The notes beneath the pieces were generated by a model. That model was not told where the DNA came from. It searched no databases and was given only the letters and a program-made list of their open reading frames with translations. The position numbers and the translations under genes were made by a program. From contig JAPPFJ010000035.1 in the NCBI GenBank assembly GCA_028877215.1, positions 1-64,000 of the forward strand: a DNA stretch of 64,000 nucleotides. Direction: 5' to 3'. Positions 17,914-26,122 of this stretch are shown here, one piece after another (positions within the stretch are counted from its first letter, which is position 1; the number at the start of each line of letters is the position of its first letter). This DNA is from Gemmatimonadota bacterium (GTDB lineage Bacteria > Latescibacterota > UBA2968 > GCA-2709665).

Positions 17914-18288
17914 TCAGTCCTCATTCCCATTCCTGATAAAGGGCGGATCCTCCTTAAACCCCTGCTCTCCTTTCTTCCTCTCTTCCGCGATCCACGCGGC
18001 GTATTTTTCGTCACGTTCCCGTATCCCTTCCTTGCGTCCTTTTTCAAACCTGCGCCTGGCAAATGCCTCGTACGCAAATCCCATCACAAGGCCACCTCCT
18101 TCCTCAATGAAAAAGGCCGTCGTGATTGCGAAAGCAATGATTGATGTGAAATCTCCGACGAGCGCGAAGGACCATGACCACTCATATGGTCCGTAATATC
18201 GCAGGAACAACCCCACAGCAAATAGGAATATCGCCAAACCAAAAAAAGCATCGAAGTTGCTGACACTCCAAATGGACTTTCGATCCAT
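17914..18288 (-). CDS. Small membrane protein of unknown function
   Basis: About 124 residues from the ATG at 18288. Two hydrophobic segments (FFGLAIFLFAVGLFLRYY and a stretch containing SIIAFAITTAFFIEE) are followed by a strongly charged, probably helical tail rich in Arg, Lys and Glu (FARRRFEKGRKEGIRERDEK). No family is recognised. The long reading frame continues upstream another 84 codons, but that part looks non-coding and no ribosome site supports it. The strong terminator 33 bases downstream supports expression. The charged tail probably lies in the cytoplasm. Confidence 0.55.
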   Translation of the reverse strand: MDRKSIWSVSNFDAFFGLAIFLFAVGLFLRYYGPYEWSWSFALVGDFTSIIAFAITTAFFIEEGGGLVMGFAYEAFARRRFEKGRKEGIRERDEKYAAWIAEERKKGEQGFKEDPPFIRNGNED

Positions 18289-18624
18289 CCGTAGGCTTTT
18301 TCTGTCAATTGCGGAATCGAGTTGAAAAGAAGAGGGAAAGAATCCCGAAGAATGCGGGGATGCATGGGTACGGCTGCCATCACCTGTTTGAACATACCCG
18401 AATAAAGATGCGTTGTCAATAGACGGAACGTCACAGACACCGATTAATTGCATGCATCCGTCTAAAACAGTGTGCATTTCTTTCTGAGTTGCGCAACGTG
18501 TCCGATAACCTGCAATGCCGCCCGGTTCGCTCCTCAACATTCAGAACAATGTAGAGGTTTGAATCGTGGATCTGATAATCCACAATGTCGGCGATGGAAA
18601 AGCCTAATCCACGGCCGCCGAATT
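18289..18624. other. 336-base gap with no convincing gene
   Basis: A 65-codon minus-strand frame (18431-18628) begins in an ATGA overlap with the stop of the P-loop kinase gene, but it has no recognisable domain. Other frames here extend into the membrane-protein frame without start sites. It may be a decayed coding region; nothing can be assigned. Confidence 0.35.
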
Positions 18625-19188
18625 TCATTCAAAACAATCTCCCGCAGGTTGTATACGGTTTGTAACATAATGTTTTACTTGCTGATATACCTGACCCTCG
18701 CCTCCGCTGGCATCGACAAAGCAAACCTCCGGACGATCCAACTCTTGCAGGTATCTCCAGATATCGCGGACCTTCTGCTCATCCCTGTAGTAGGCGGGAG
18801 CGGCGTACGCTTCCGGCATCCCCCTGTGCCTCGCCTCGAGTCGCTCCAGACACAATTCGTGTGAGCATTGGAGTACGACGGGCAGGAATTGAGTCTGCGG
18901 ATGCCGTTCGAGAATGCCGTCCAGCTTCCGCCAATGGAAATCCCACCCCAGGGTCAGGTCGAGAATTACGCTGGCGGACGTCCGGATGAACTCCTCGCAA
19001 AGGCGAAAAAGCACATCGTACGCCACCCGGTACGCGTCAATTCGGCCGCCCTTGATTCCCCGCGAGTCCTCGATCGTCCGGCCGATGGTATCTGAACTCA
19101 GGCAAGGCAGACTTAACTCACTGGAAAGTCTCCGGCATATCGTCGTCTTCCCGGCGCCCGGAAATCCGCCTATTGCAATCAGTGCCAT
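18625..19188 (-). CDS. P-loop kinase of the AAA_33/zeta-toxin-like type
   Basis: A 187-residue ATP-binding protein. The Walker A motif IGGFPGAGKTTICRRL starts at residue 5. A conserved SSDTIGRTI follows, typical of small-molecule kinases, then VILDLTLGW as the Walker-B-like strand and a Cys/Arg-rich lid (CLERLEARHRG). Such proteins phosphorylate small metabolites such as gluconate-like compounds, aminoglycosides or UDP-sugars, or are orphan kinases; there is no antitoxin gene nearby, so a toxin role is unlikely. The ATG at 19188 follows GGTGAGAAG. A longer frame upstream is not supported. Confidence 0.78.
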   Translation of the reverse strand: MALIAIGGFPGAGKTTICRRLSSELSLPCLSSDTIGRTIEDSRGIKGGRIDAYRVAYDVLFRLCEEFIRTSASVILDLTLGWDFHWRKLDGILERHPQTQFLPVVLQCSHELCLERLEARHRGMPEAYAAPAYYRDEQKVRDIWRYLQELDRPEVCFVDASGGEGQVYQQVKHYVTNRIQPAGDCFE

Positions 19189-19262
19189 CCGCTTCTCACC
19201 AACCCGATCAATCCGCGCGGAGTTCGATCCGGAAACAGGCCTGCGATTGGCCTTTTCGGCGG

Positions 19263-20393
19263 CTAAGCCAACTCCACCTTGAACAGGAAGCTCGCGCGGA
19301 AGTGGTTGTCGGATTCGGCCACGATGAATGTCTTCGCGTCCACCATGCACATATGGTGCGCCAGCCAGCACCGCGTCCCGTCCTGCGTATCCCGAATCGG
19401 CCCCAGGTCGTTGAAGAGACCCGTTCGACGGTCATACGTGAAGAAGTGCGTATCGTAGTCTCCCCCACTTACCCCGTAGATCAGGCCGTCGGGGCCCTCG
19501 ATCAGTCCCTTCATTCGCGGTGCGACGTAGGGCTTTCCCAGATACGTCGCAGTCACCCCGGGACCCCGGTGATCCACCTGAACGAGCGCCCCCGCGGTCG
19601 TGCCGACGTACATCGTCCCGTCCTCCGTCAGTAACGACGAATCCATCTGATTCGACCCTTTAATTCCCGGTGAAACGTCCGGCAGGTCCACGTTGGTGAA
19701 GTCGATTTCGTCCCGGTCGGGATCGTATCGCAGAAGTGGATAGCGTCCGGCCCATTGCATCAGTTCGTACGTATGCCAGGCGCCTCCATCCGCATCCAGA
19801 GCGAGATGCTCGGTGGACACGTCACCCAGCATGGTCAGCACGCGCGCGCTGTCGCTTCCGATATCGTACCGAAACATCTTTCGCCCGGGAAACGTATCGC
19901 CGTAGATGATGCCCCGCCCGCGGTCCATCACGAATCCCTGAACGTAGTCGTGTTCGATCGGGATGCACAGGAACTCGTACTCCCCGCTCCCGGGATCGTA
20001 TCGGAAGATCGGACCGCCCGTGGCTTTCGGCCAGATATCGGCGTCTCCCAGCGTGGCGACGCCCGCGTACACGCGCCCCTCGTCGTCCACCTCCAGGCCC
20101 TGGTGGATCTTGCTCCCGTACCGGTCCCGTTCCCCGGGATAATTCAGGGACGACCACGTATCCGTCGCCGGGTCGAACGTGTAGAATATATCCCTGTCGA
20201 GGGCGGTCAGACCCACGTAGACGAGGCCGTCGGTCGGGTTGTAGCACACGCACGTCGGAGAGATCCACTTTTTACCGAAGACTTCGTCTTCGATCCATTC
20301 CTCGCTTGCCTTCCACTTCGTGAAGTGCGTCCACTTCTCCATGCTGATTTCACACTCTCGTAGCCGATGGGTCGATATCCTCTTGATCTTCAT
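19263..20393 (-). CDS. Cytoplasmic beta-propeller protein, function unknown
   Basis: A 376-residue protein made of about six to seven repeated blades. Blade-like motifs recur: NPTDGLVYVGLTA, VDDEGRVYAGVATLGD, DRGRGIIYGDTFPG, TEDGTMYVGTTAGAL and GPDGLIYGVSGGDY. Each has an Asp-Gly-x-hydrophobic-Tyr-x-Gly core as in SMP-30/NHL/strictosidine-synthase-like propellers. No signal peptide is visible. The start at 20393 follows GAGGAGGT by 5 bases. It lies between a cyclase-family gene and a small kinase on one strand. Propellers of this kind are often lactonases or carbohydrate-active lyases, but no catalytic residues can be assigned here. Confidence 0.75.
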   Translation of the reverse strand: MKIKRISTHRLRECEISMEKWTHFTKWKASEEWIEDEVFGKKWISPTCVCYNPTDGLVYVGLTALDRDIFYTFDPATDTWSSLNYPGERDRYGSKIHQGLEVDDEGRVYAGVATLGDADIWPKATGGPIFRYDPGSGEYEFLCIPIEHDYVQGFVMDRGRGIIYGDTFPGRKMFRYDIGSDSARVLTMLGDVSTEHLALDADGGAWHTYELMQWAGRYPLLRYDPDRDEIDFTNVDLPDVSPGIKGSNQMDSSLLTEDGTMYVGTTAGALVQVDHRGPGVTATYLGKPYVAPRMKGLIEGPDGLIYGVSGGDYDTHFFTYDRRTGLFNDLGPIRDTQDGTRCWLAHHMCMVDAKTFIVAESDNHFRASFLFKVELA

Positions 20394-20445
20394 CGTGACC
20401 TCCTCTGGTCAGTACGTTTCGTTGCCGCCGCGGGCATCCTCGAAT

Positions 20446-21216
20446 TTACACCGCCCGTCCGTCGCACGAAGGGAGAACGGCGATCAGCCGGCAGGGCGCC
20501 GCGCATGCGCCGCGGATTTTCATCGGAAGGGCGATCAACCGGATGCGGGGAACAGTTATTTCTGACACGTTCATCAGCGATCCGATCACCAGAACGCCGG
20601 ACCTCATCAGCATGGGCCAGAAGCTCGGTTCTTCCTCCCCGTCGTGCCAACTCGCCATGTCCGACGCCAGGATCGAGGGTTGCTGACTCACCGCCCAGTC
20701 GATCGCGTCGTAGCTGAAATGCGGCGTCAGTTCGCAGCGGACGTCACTGCTGCCGAACCGGTTGTAACCCGTGGCGACCAGAATCGCGTCCCCAGGATGG
20801 ATCTTCTCTCCAAGTTTTTCAAGAGCAAAGCCCAGGTCAGCGGCGGTTACTCTTTCGTCCTTTCCCCTGGGGATATGCAACACGACCGCGGACACGAACA
20901 GCCGTTCCAGACCGACGTCGGCAACCGATTCCATTTCCGGATAGAGGTGCGCTCCGGTTTCCAGGTAATTGCCGGCCTGCACGCACATCCAGACTTCCTG
21001 CGTGTAGCTGCGGTACTCACGGCCCCTGCACAGGGCCTCCATTTCCTCGTCGAGTTCGCGCATATGGAACGACGGCAGGGCTCCCGTCATATCGACCGGC
21101 ATGCCGTTGAAGTAGTCACAGGTCAGATCGACCAGCCGTCCCATATCCCAGGTCTGATTCAGATCGACCGCAGGGATTCCGCCGCCGCTCTCTTCCTCTT
21201 TTCTTTCTGTCTTCAC
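20446..21216 (-). CDS. Cyclase-family (kynurenine-formamidase-like) protein
   Basis: A 256-residue protein of the putative cyclase family, which includes kynurenine formamidase and isatin hydrolase. The recognisable parts are LVDLTCDYFNGMPV at the start and GDAILVATGYNRF in the middle. The metal site normally written HxGTHxDxPxH is degenerate: the matching region reads QAGNYLETGAHLYPEM, with only one of the usual His residues. The start is GTG at 21216, with GGAGGAAA upstream. Either the family is a divergent hydrolase subgroup with a different metal set, or activity has been lost. Confidence 0.8.
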   Translation of the reverse strand: MKTERKEEESGGGIPAVDLNQTWDMGRLVDLTCDYFNGMPVDMTGALPSFHMRELDEEMEALCRGREYRSYTQEVWMCVQAGNYLETGAHLYPEMESVADVGLERLFVSAVVLHIPRGKDERVTAADLGFALEKLGEKIHPGDAILVATGYNRFGSSDVRCELTPHFSYDAIDWAVSQQPSILASDMASWHDGEEEPSFWPMLMRSGVLVIGSLMNVSEITVPRIRLIALPMKIRGACAAPCRLIAVLPSCDGRAV

Positions 21217-21446
21217 TTCTTTCCTCCGTATCGTTCATCCTATCGCTGAAGCAAGTATTCGGTGGTGGCGATGGGCGCTTTTATTCGCGGCATGAAGCGG
21301 GAAGACGTAAGCCGGTAGAAATAAGAGTTCCAAACCCCACCCAACCGGCTCGCACTCCCGTGCGCAAATCACGTCTTTTGATTCTTGCGCGAGTCCATTG
21401 TGGTCGTTTCGTACGGGAGAATTCCGCCTCCTCTTCGTTCTTCCTT

Positions 21447-21467
21447 CTTAATTCTTAATTCTTAATT
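21447..21467. repeat. Triple 7-base tandem repeat
   Basis: Three perfect copies of CTTAATT stand in tandem just downstream (minus strand) of the large membrane protein stop codon. This is a short microsatellite with potential for slippage. Confidence 0.8.
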
Positions 21468-21480
21468 CATCCTTGCCCCC

Positions 21481-23445
21481 CTACGCATAAGGAAAAAACG
21501 CATTCGAGACCGTCCCCGTAAAGTAGTCCACGGCAATCCAGAGCCCGGTACAGACGGACTCTCCCAGGATAATTCCCATAAAGAAAGGACGTGTGGACCG
21601 GTACAGCCAGGCGCCCCCGAACCTCAAAACCAGGTCTTTTACTCCCCAGGCGAGAAACACATTGATAAAGAAGTAATCCGTATAGGCAATGGTGCTTACG
21701 GGAAGCGCGACCGGATGCAGGGGCCACCACACGAACCGGGCGCGCATCACCGCCAGGAGGACCGCAATGGCGCCTCCCAGGCCCAGATACAGAATCCCTC
21801 TGGTGAAGATCGGACTCGGCTCCAGCATGCGCCGCCCGACAAAGGCATCGAACGGGAGGCGCGCGTAATCCAGAAAGTGCCGATCCAGATTGAGTCCGCC
21901 ATGGCCGTAAGCGAGCCTCAGCGTCATCGTGCTCGCGGTGATCAGCCCCACCGCAAGGGCCAGGCCCATGGCCCAGACCAGGCCCCGCCTCCGTGCAAAT
22001 CGGCGTGCAAGAAAGAGCGCCCCCGCCGCCCGGGGCATCAGCGTGCTGGTCCGGGTCATTGTCCAGGCGTAGCCGAACCCCAGCGTGACCAGGCCCGCCG
22101 GGCTAAAAGCGGAGGACCCGACCATACAGACGGCGAACTCGGCGGGATTGATGGGCGAGTACGCAGTCACGAATCCGGTCTCGCTCACAATCCGCGCCAT
22201 CACCAGGAACACGATGAAACAGGAGGCGAACAGAATCAGGATCACCGGCGGAGACATCCCGGCCTGGTACAGCCAGCAACCCAGATACAGGGTTCCTCCA
22301 CCAATCCCGATGACCGCGGCCCGGTAGGACATCACTTCACTTGAATCGTCCGCAGCGGAGGGCCTCCCCAGCACCTTCGCCGCAACCTGGCGCAGATGTT
22401 CGCGCCCGACCCATAAACTGTACGAGGCCAGGACCACCATGTAGCCCATGCCCATCAGGGCCAGGGATGCGTGTCCCTGCGAACTGAACCGCCCCACCAC
22501 GCCCGAGATATTGTAGCGTTCCGCACCCAGGATCGCCAGTACCCCCCTGACAATCTTGGAGATCACGTTGAACACCCAGATGCTCAGGCTCACGTCCGTG
22601 TTCACGAAATATGAGTACCCCAGAATAGCGAAGTGGAGCCTGAGGCGCAAGGGCGTCGTGCCGTCGAAAATCCAGATATCGTGGACCAGGCCGATCCGCG
22701 GGACCGTGTGAAAGTAGTGGTGCAGCGCGTTGATCGAACCGATCGCGAACGGAATCGCGAAACCAGCCCACATCAACCGGCTCCTGAACAACCGTCCCAC
22801 CCTGCCACTTCGGGTCTCGCTCACCTCCAGAGGCACCTGCATGATTGGAAACGCGAACCGTTCGTGGTCCTCCCACTGCTTCCGCAGGATTACAGCCAGA
22901 CAGATCAGCACCCCGAGAAGCACCAGCAGAAACGCGCCCCAGCTTACGAGAGGGACGAGCCACGCCTCCCACGGCGGCGGAACCCCGTCGGGCAGCCCCT
23001 CGTAGAGGCCGCGGACGACCTCGGTGTCCCGCGGCGCCGTCCAGGAGACGATATTGGGCAACACGGCCTCAAGGTCGCGTCGCTCGGGAGAAGCATAATA
23101 GGTGACGCCGGTGAGGTACGAGATCAGGTGTTTGACCATTTGCGAGACGGGCAGCAAAAAGAGAAACATCACGTAAATGGCCAGCAGTTCGCCACGACTC
23201 AGGGCGAATCGTTTCCTCAGCGTGGCAAGCATCGGATTGGCGAACAGAACAAGCAGGAAGAGGATAACCAGGGCGCCGCGGTCTATGAAATACGCGTTCA
23301 GCCACCGGCCCTGGATCACCATGCGATTATATGGCAGTACCAGGCCTAAAAAGCCACACAGAGCAAGGCCGATCAGAAAGGCCCGAGGGGTCAGGCCGTC
23401 CCACCCGTCCCCACCGGTGGCGCGGAAACCCGGTTCGCGGTTCAT
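21481..23445 (-). CDS. Large polytopic membrane protein (DUF6785-like)
   Basis: About 654 residues with around 14 hydrophobic segments, for example FLIGLALCGFLGLVLPYNRM, ALVILFLLVLFANPML and VLLGVLICLAVIL. The conserved block RKQWEDHERFAFPIMQVPLE and the long aromatic loops fit the DUF6784/DUF6785 membrane-protein group, which looks distantly like oligopeptide transporters. No function is established; transport of a peptide or other organic solute is the natural guess. I place the start at ATG 23445, which follows GGGATTGGATCGGGG; a frame 14 codons longer exists. A terminator-less 264-base gap separates it from the cyclase gene. Confidence 0.8.
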   Translation of the reverse strand: MNREPGFRATGGDGWDGLTPRAFLIGLALCGFLGLVLPYNRMVIQGRWLNAYFIDRGALVILFLLVLFANPMLATLRKRFALSRGELLAIYVMFLFLLPVSQMVKHLISYLTGVTYYASPERRDLEAVLPNIVSWTAPRDTEVVRGLYEGLPDGVPPPWEAWLVPLVSWGAFLLVLLGVLICLAVILRKQWEDHERFAFPIMQVPLEVSETRSGRVGRLFRSRLMWAGFAIPFAIGSINALHHYFHTVPRIGLVHDIWIFDGTTPLRLRLHFAILGYSYFVNTDVSLSIWVFNVISKIVRGVLAILGAERYNISGVVGRFSSQGHASLALMGMGYMVVLASYSLWVGREHLRQVAAKVLGRPSAADDSSEVMSYRAAVIGIGGGTLYLGCWLYQAGMSPPVILILFASCFIVFLVMARIVSETGFVTAYSPINPAEFAVCMVGSSAFSPAGLVTLGFGYAWTMTRTSTLMPRAAGALFLARRFARRRGLVWAMGLALAVGLITASTMTLRLAYGHGGLNLDRHFLDYARLPFDAFVGRRMLEPSPIFTRGILYLGLGGAIAVLLAVMRARFVWWPLHPVALPVSTIAYTDYFFINVFLAWGVKDLVLRFGGAWLYRSTRPFFMGIILGESVCTGLWIAVDYFTGTVSNAFFPYA

Positions 23446-23524
23446 CCCCGATCCAATCCCTTCACTGCGTAAACGCGTCACTCCCACTCTGCCGCGACGG
23501 GGATGACGCCGTCGGTCTGGGTGA

Positions 23525-23665
23525 TCACGTCAGCCATTCGTCCGGCCGCGAGCGGAGAAAATCCGGGTCCAGGGAACCGTGAGCCCTGCCCGTCTCAAAG
23601 GGGCTTCCCCGGAACACGAGGAATCTCACCGGTCCTTCACGAAGCAAGTCCACCGGGCCGCCCAT
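23525..23665 (-). pseudogene. Fragment resembling the N-terminus of a C45 peptidase/acyltransferase
   Basis: A 46-codon frame starts at ATG 23665 after a very good ribosome site, GAGGAGA, 6 bases away. It contains FRGSPFETGRAHGSL, which matches the N-terminal signature of C45 peptidases, as in VKGSPFQRGEQIG of the intact gene at 56383-57456. The frame then stops, well before the catalytic Cys region. It looks like the stump of a truncated gene directly upstream of the large membrane protein. A small genuine protein cannot be excluded. Confidence 0.45.
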
Positions 23666-23738
23666 CGGAATCTCCTCAAATGCCGCCTTTACTCAAAGAA
23701 AACAAACACTCCGGAATGCGAGAAGCCACAAGACAGAA

Positions 23739-23762
23739 ACGGCAGCCCCCTGAGGCTGCCGT
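23739..23762 (-). terminator. Hairpin with weak T tract
   Basis: ACGGCAGCC and GGCTGCCGT form a perfect 9-bp stem with a 6-base loop. On the minus strand it is followed by TTCTGTCTT, a poor T tract. It probably acts as a terminator after the cache-domain genes. Confidence 0.5.
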
Positions 23763-24079
23763 CCGTACGGCGTGCATCCGACGAAAATCTGTAAAGAGCA
23801 TTCAACCACTATCGGGGCCGAATCTAAATGTCAGCAAACTCTCCTCTGCCATCGCCTGGCACGCATACAACGTGAATCTGCCAAACCTGTGGAATTCCGT
23901 AGCCCCGGCCAGAAAACCCGCAAAGACGTGAAAAAAACCGCAAGCCAACTCCCTCAATCCCCTGGCCAATATTGCGACCCAACGGGCGAAAGTCAAGCTC
24001 AAACCCGTGCTCGCGGGGTACTGAATGTGCCAAGAGTCGTCAGGCCGGGGAATCAGAGTATACCAGGCCCAACGGCAAA

Positions 24080-24145
24080 AGAACCCGTCCGCAATCCCCG
24101 CAAGCCTAAGGCGCATGGCTCACGGGGTGATTCCGAACGGGTTCT
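24080..24145 (-). terminator. Long imperfect hairpin after the cache-domain gene
   Basis: Arms of about 27 and 29 bases (24080-24106 and 24117-24145) pair imperfectly around a 10-base loop, beginning AGAACCCGT and ending ACGGGTTCT. On the minus strand it is followed by TTTTGCCG. Its position 32 bases after the stop codon suggests terminator or mRNA 3'-end stabiliser. Confidence 0.5.
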
Positions 24146-24176
24146 CAGGATATCGCTTGCTGCCTTCCCTTCGGCG

Positions 24177-26033
24177 CTACTTGAGGTACAGCAGCCGTTG
24201 CGACTGCGCACCGCCGGGATAGCTCAGATGGGCGATATACACACCTGTCGACAGTAATGCGCCACCCTCGTCGCGCGCATCCCATTTGACCTTATACGTG
24301 CCCGCCGCACGGGACTCATCCACAAGCGTCCGTACGGGCTGGCCCAGCACATTGTAGATCACCAGCTTCACAGGACCCGCGCCGGACAGATGGTAGGTGA
24401 TCAGCGTGGCGCTGTTGAATGGATTCGGCGAATTGGGCGCCAGACCGCTGGCTTCCGGCACGGCCTCAACCGCGAACGCCGGCTTGGCGGCGGCCTCAGA
24501 CCTGGATGAGGCCAGGGCTTCGACACCTACGACCTTCGCACCGCCGCCCAGCGTCAGTTCCAGGGCCTGGCGGCGGCCTTCGTTCAGAGGTATGCTGCTC
24601 CAGCGGCCCACGACCTCGCCGTCCGCGTTTGTAGCCTTGGCCCGATAGTAACCGCTCACCCCATCCGCGCTGGAGATGGTCAGCGACAGCAGGCCGGCAG
24701 CATCGGTGACGGCGCTCCACGCGTAGTCGGAAACGCGGCCGGCGATGGCGCGGGAGAACTCGACGTCCAGCCCCTCAACGGCGTTGCCCAGCACCGCGGC
24801 CTCCACGACCGTGCCGGGACCGGTCGCGGCATCGGCCGCGCGCCCATAATAGCCCGACCCGATGACGTAGTGCGTTGGAACTACGCTTCCGTCCGGCCGT
24901 TGGATTTCACCGGTGAACTCGCGGGCGTATCCCACCTTGGGGACGTCGGCTCTGTCGGTGTCGTCATTGGGATCGTCAAAGTAATACTCCACGAAACCGC
25001 CTTCCGGGCTGCTGGCCGCCGCTTCGATGACCTGCGGCAGAACTAGATGTCCGCTCACGACGTCCCGGACAGTCGCTACCAGAGGCTGTAGCTCGAATCT
25101 ATTAGGAAACGCGCCGTGAAGTAGAATTGTGTTGCTGGTACGATCCAGGATGTAGAGGTACACCGAACCATGTCTCCAGGGACCGTTGGGATCCCGAAAG
25201 GCTGTCCTGACCTTCGAGATAGCGCTTATACCACCAGTTTCGTAGGCGGCGCGAAAGTAGCTCATCGCCTCCGTGACGAAGACCTTCAAGGTCTCGCGGT
25301 CCACGACGTCCTCGGCGGTGACGGACGGGTCGCCGTAATCGATGTCTTCTTCAGCCAGATGAATTTCATTGAGATCGAACCCGGCGAGTATCACGATCGG
25401 GCTCTTGAAATTGAGTGAGAAGTAGACGCCGGCATGGCCGGAGGCGCCTGGTATGCCTGGTGACAGATTGGGAATAGGCGTGGTCGCATCGAATGCGCCG
25501 TCCGGTTCCTGCATCAACACGCCCATCACAGCGCCAAAAGCCTGGGCAGCGGTTGCAGGATCGGGTGAGGTCATGTTGGCCAGGTCGCGCCTGGATACGC
25601 CCAGCCCGGAAAGGACCGCACCATAGATCATGGGGTTGAGCAGCCTGCCCGACAATGACATGTCCTTCGCGTGGATGAACACCCTTCCGTCGGGCGTCAG
25701 GCTCACGATGTACGTGGAACCGGAACGCCAGATTCCATCGTCCTGCCTTGTGAGACATCCGATGTACGCCGCTCGTTCAAGAGTCGCTTGTCCCCGGGAC
25801 TCGCTCCTGAAGAAATCTCTCGCGGCCAGCGCGAATTCCTCCAGGCTCGCGCTGCCGTCTTCCACCTGTTGTGCCGTCACACCGGGATCGTCAGGAGGCG
25901 TCACGCCGGGAGGAAGTGCGCAATCTCCCTGCGCCAGGGCGGGAGGCGCATTGGAAAAGACGCCGGCCAGCACGAGCAGGCAGACAAAAAGAATCGAAGA
26001 TGCCGAGGTGAGCGATGTTCGAGCTTTCGTCAT
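24177..26033 (-). CDS. Secreted cache-domain protein with FlgD-like sorting tail (copy 1)
   Basis: A 618-residue exported protein. A signal peptide ends near ALAQG (about residue 35). Two cache-like modules follow: the first contains WRSGSTYIVSLTPDGRVFIH, the second WRHGSVYLYILDRTSN, both like extracellular ligand-sensing single-cache units. A central domain (about 330-500) includes VEYYFDDPNDDTD and an Ig-like region. The C-terminus from NSPNPFNSATLITYHL to GVYIAHLSYPGG is the FlgD-like Ig domain used as a secretion/sorting tail in several FCB phyla. The start at 26033 follows GGAAAGGAG. It is a close paralogue of the next gene upstream. Cache domains here are not linked to any kinase, so a free-standing ligand-binding role is inferred. 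Confidence 0.85.
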   Translation of the reverse strand: MTKARTSLTSASSILFVCLLVLAGVFSNAPPALAQGDCALPPGVTPPDDPGVTAQQVEDGSASLEEFALAARDFFRSESRGQATLERAAYIGCLTRQDDGIWRSGSTYIVSLTPDGRVFIHAKDMSLSGRLLNPMIYGAVLSGLGVSRRDLANMTSPDPATAAQAFGAVMGVLMQEPDGAFDATTPIPNLSPGIPGASGHAGVYFSLNFKSPIVILAGFDLNEIHLAEEDIDYGDPSVTAEDVVDRETLKVFVTEAMSYFRAAYETGGISAISKVRTAFRDPNGPWRHGSVYLYILDRTSNTILLHGAFPNRFELQPLVATVRDVVSGHLVLPQVIEAAASSPEGGFVEYYFDDPNDDTDRADVPKVGYAREFTGEIQRPDGSVVPTHYVIGSGYYGRAADAATGPGTVVEAAVLGNAVEGLDVEFSRAIAGRVSDYAWSAVTDAAGLLSLTISSADGVSGYYRAKATNADGEVVGRWSSIPLNEGRRQALELTLGGGAKVVGVEALASSRSEAAAKPAFAVEAVPEASGLAPNSPNPFNSATLITYHLSGAGPVKLVIYNVLGQPVRTLVDESRAAGTYKVKWDARDEGGALLSTGVYIAHLSYPGGAQSQRLLYLK

Positions 26034-26122
26034 GGCAGTTCTCCTTTCCGGAAAAACGGGCTCATCAAAATTACTACGGCGGGCCGTTTTTTTCGCGAAG
26101 CTGTTTTAGGGTTATTTTGGTG

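Larger units (their letters stand above)
23666..24176. other. Intergenic stretch with two terminator-like hairpins
   Basis: A 511-base gap below the cache-domain gene. It holds the long imperfect hairpin at 24080-24145 and the shorter one at 23739-23762, listed separately. Open frames of 60-100 codons exist on both strands, but none has a ribosome site or recognisable content. Confidence 0.5.

Noticed and set aside
17914-18540. Longer 208-residue version of the small membrane protein
   Set aside because: The extra 84 residues look non-coding and have no ribosome site, while the shorter start precedes the membrane segments.
23802-24116. 104-codon minus-strand frame below the cache-domain gene
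   Set aside because: It lies under the long hairpin, lacks a ribosome site and competes with another frame; there is no family resemblance.
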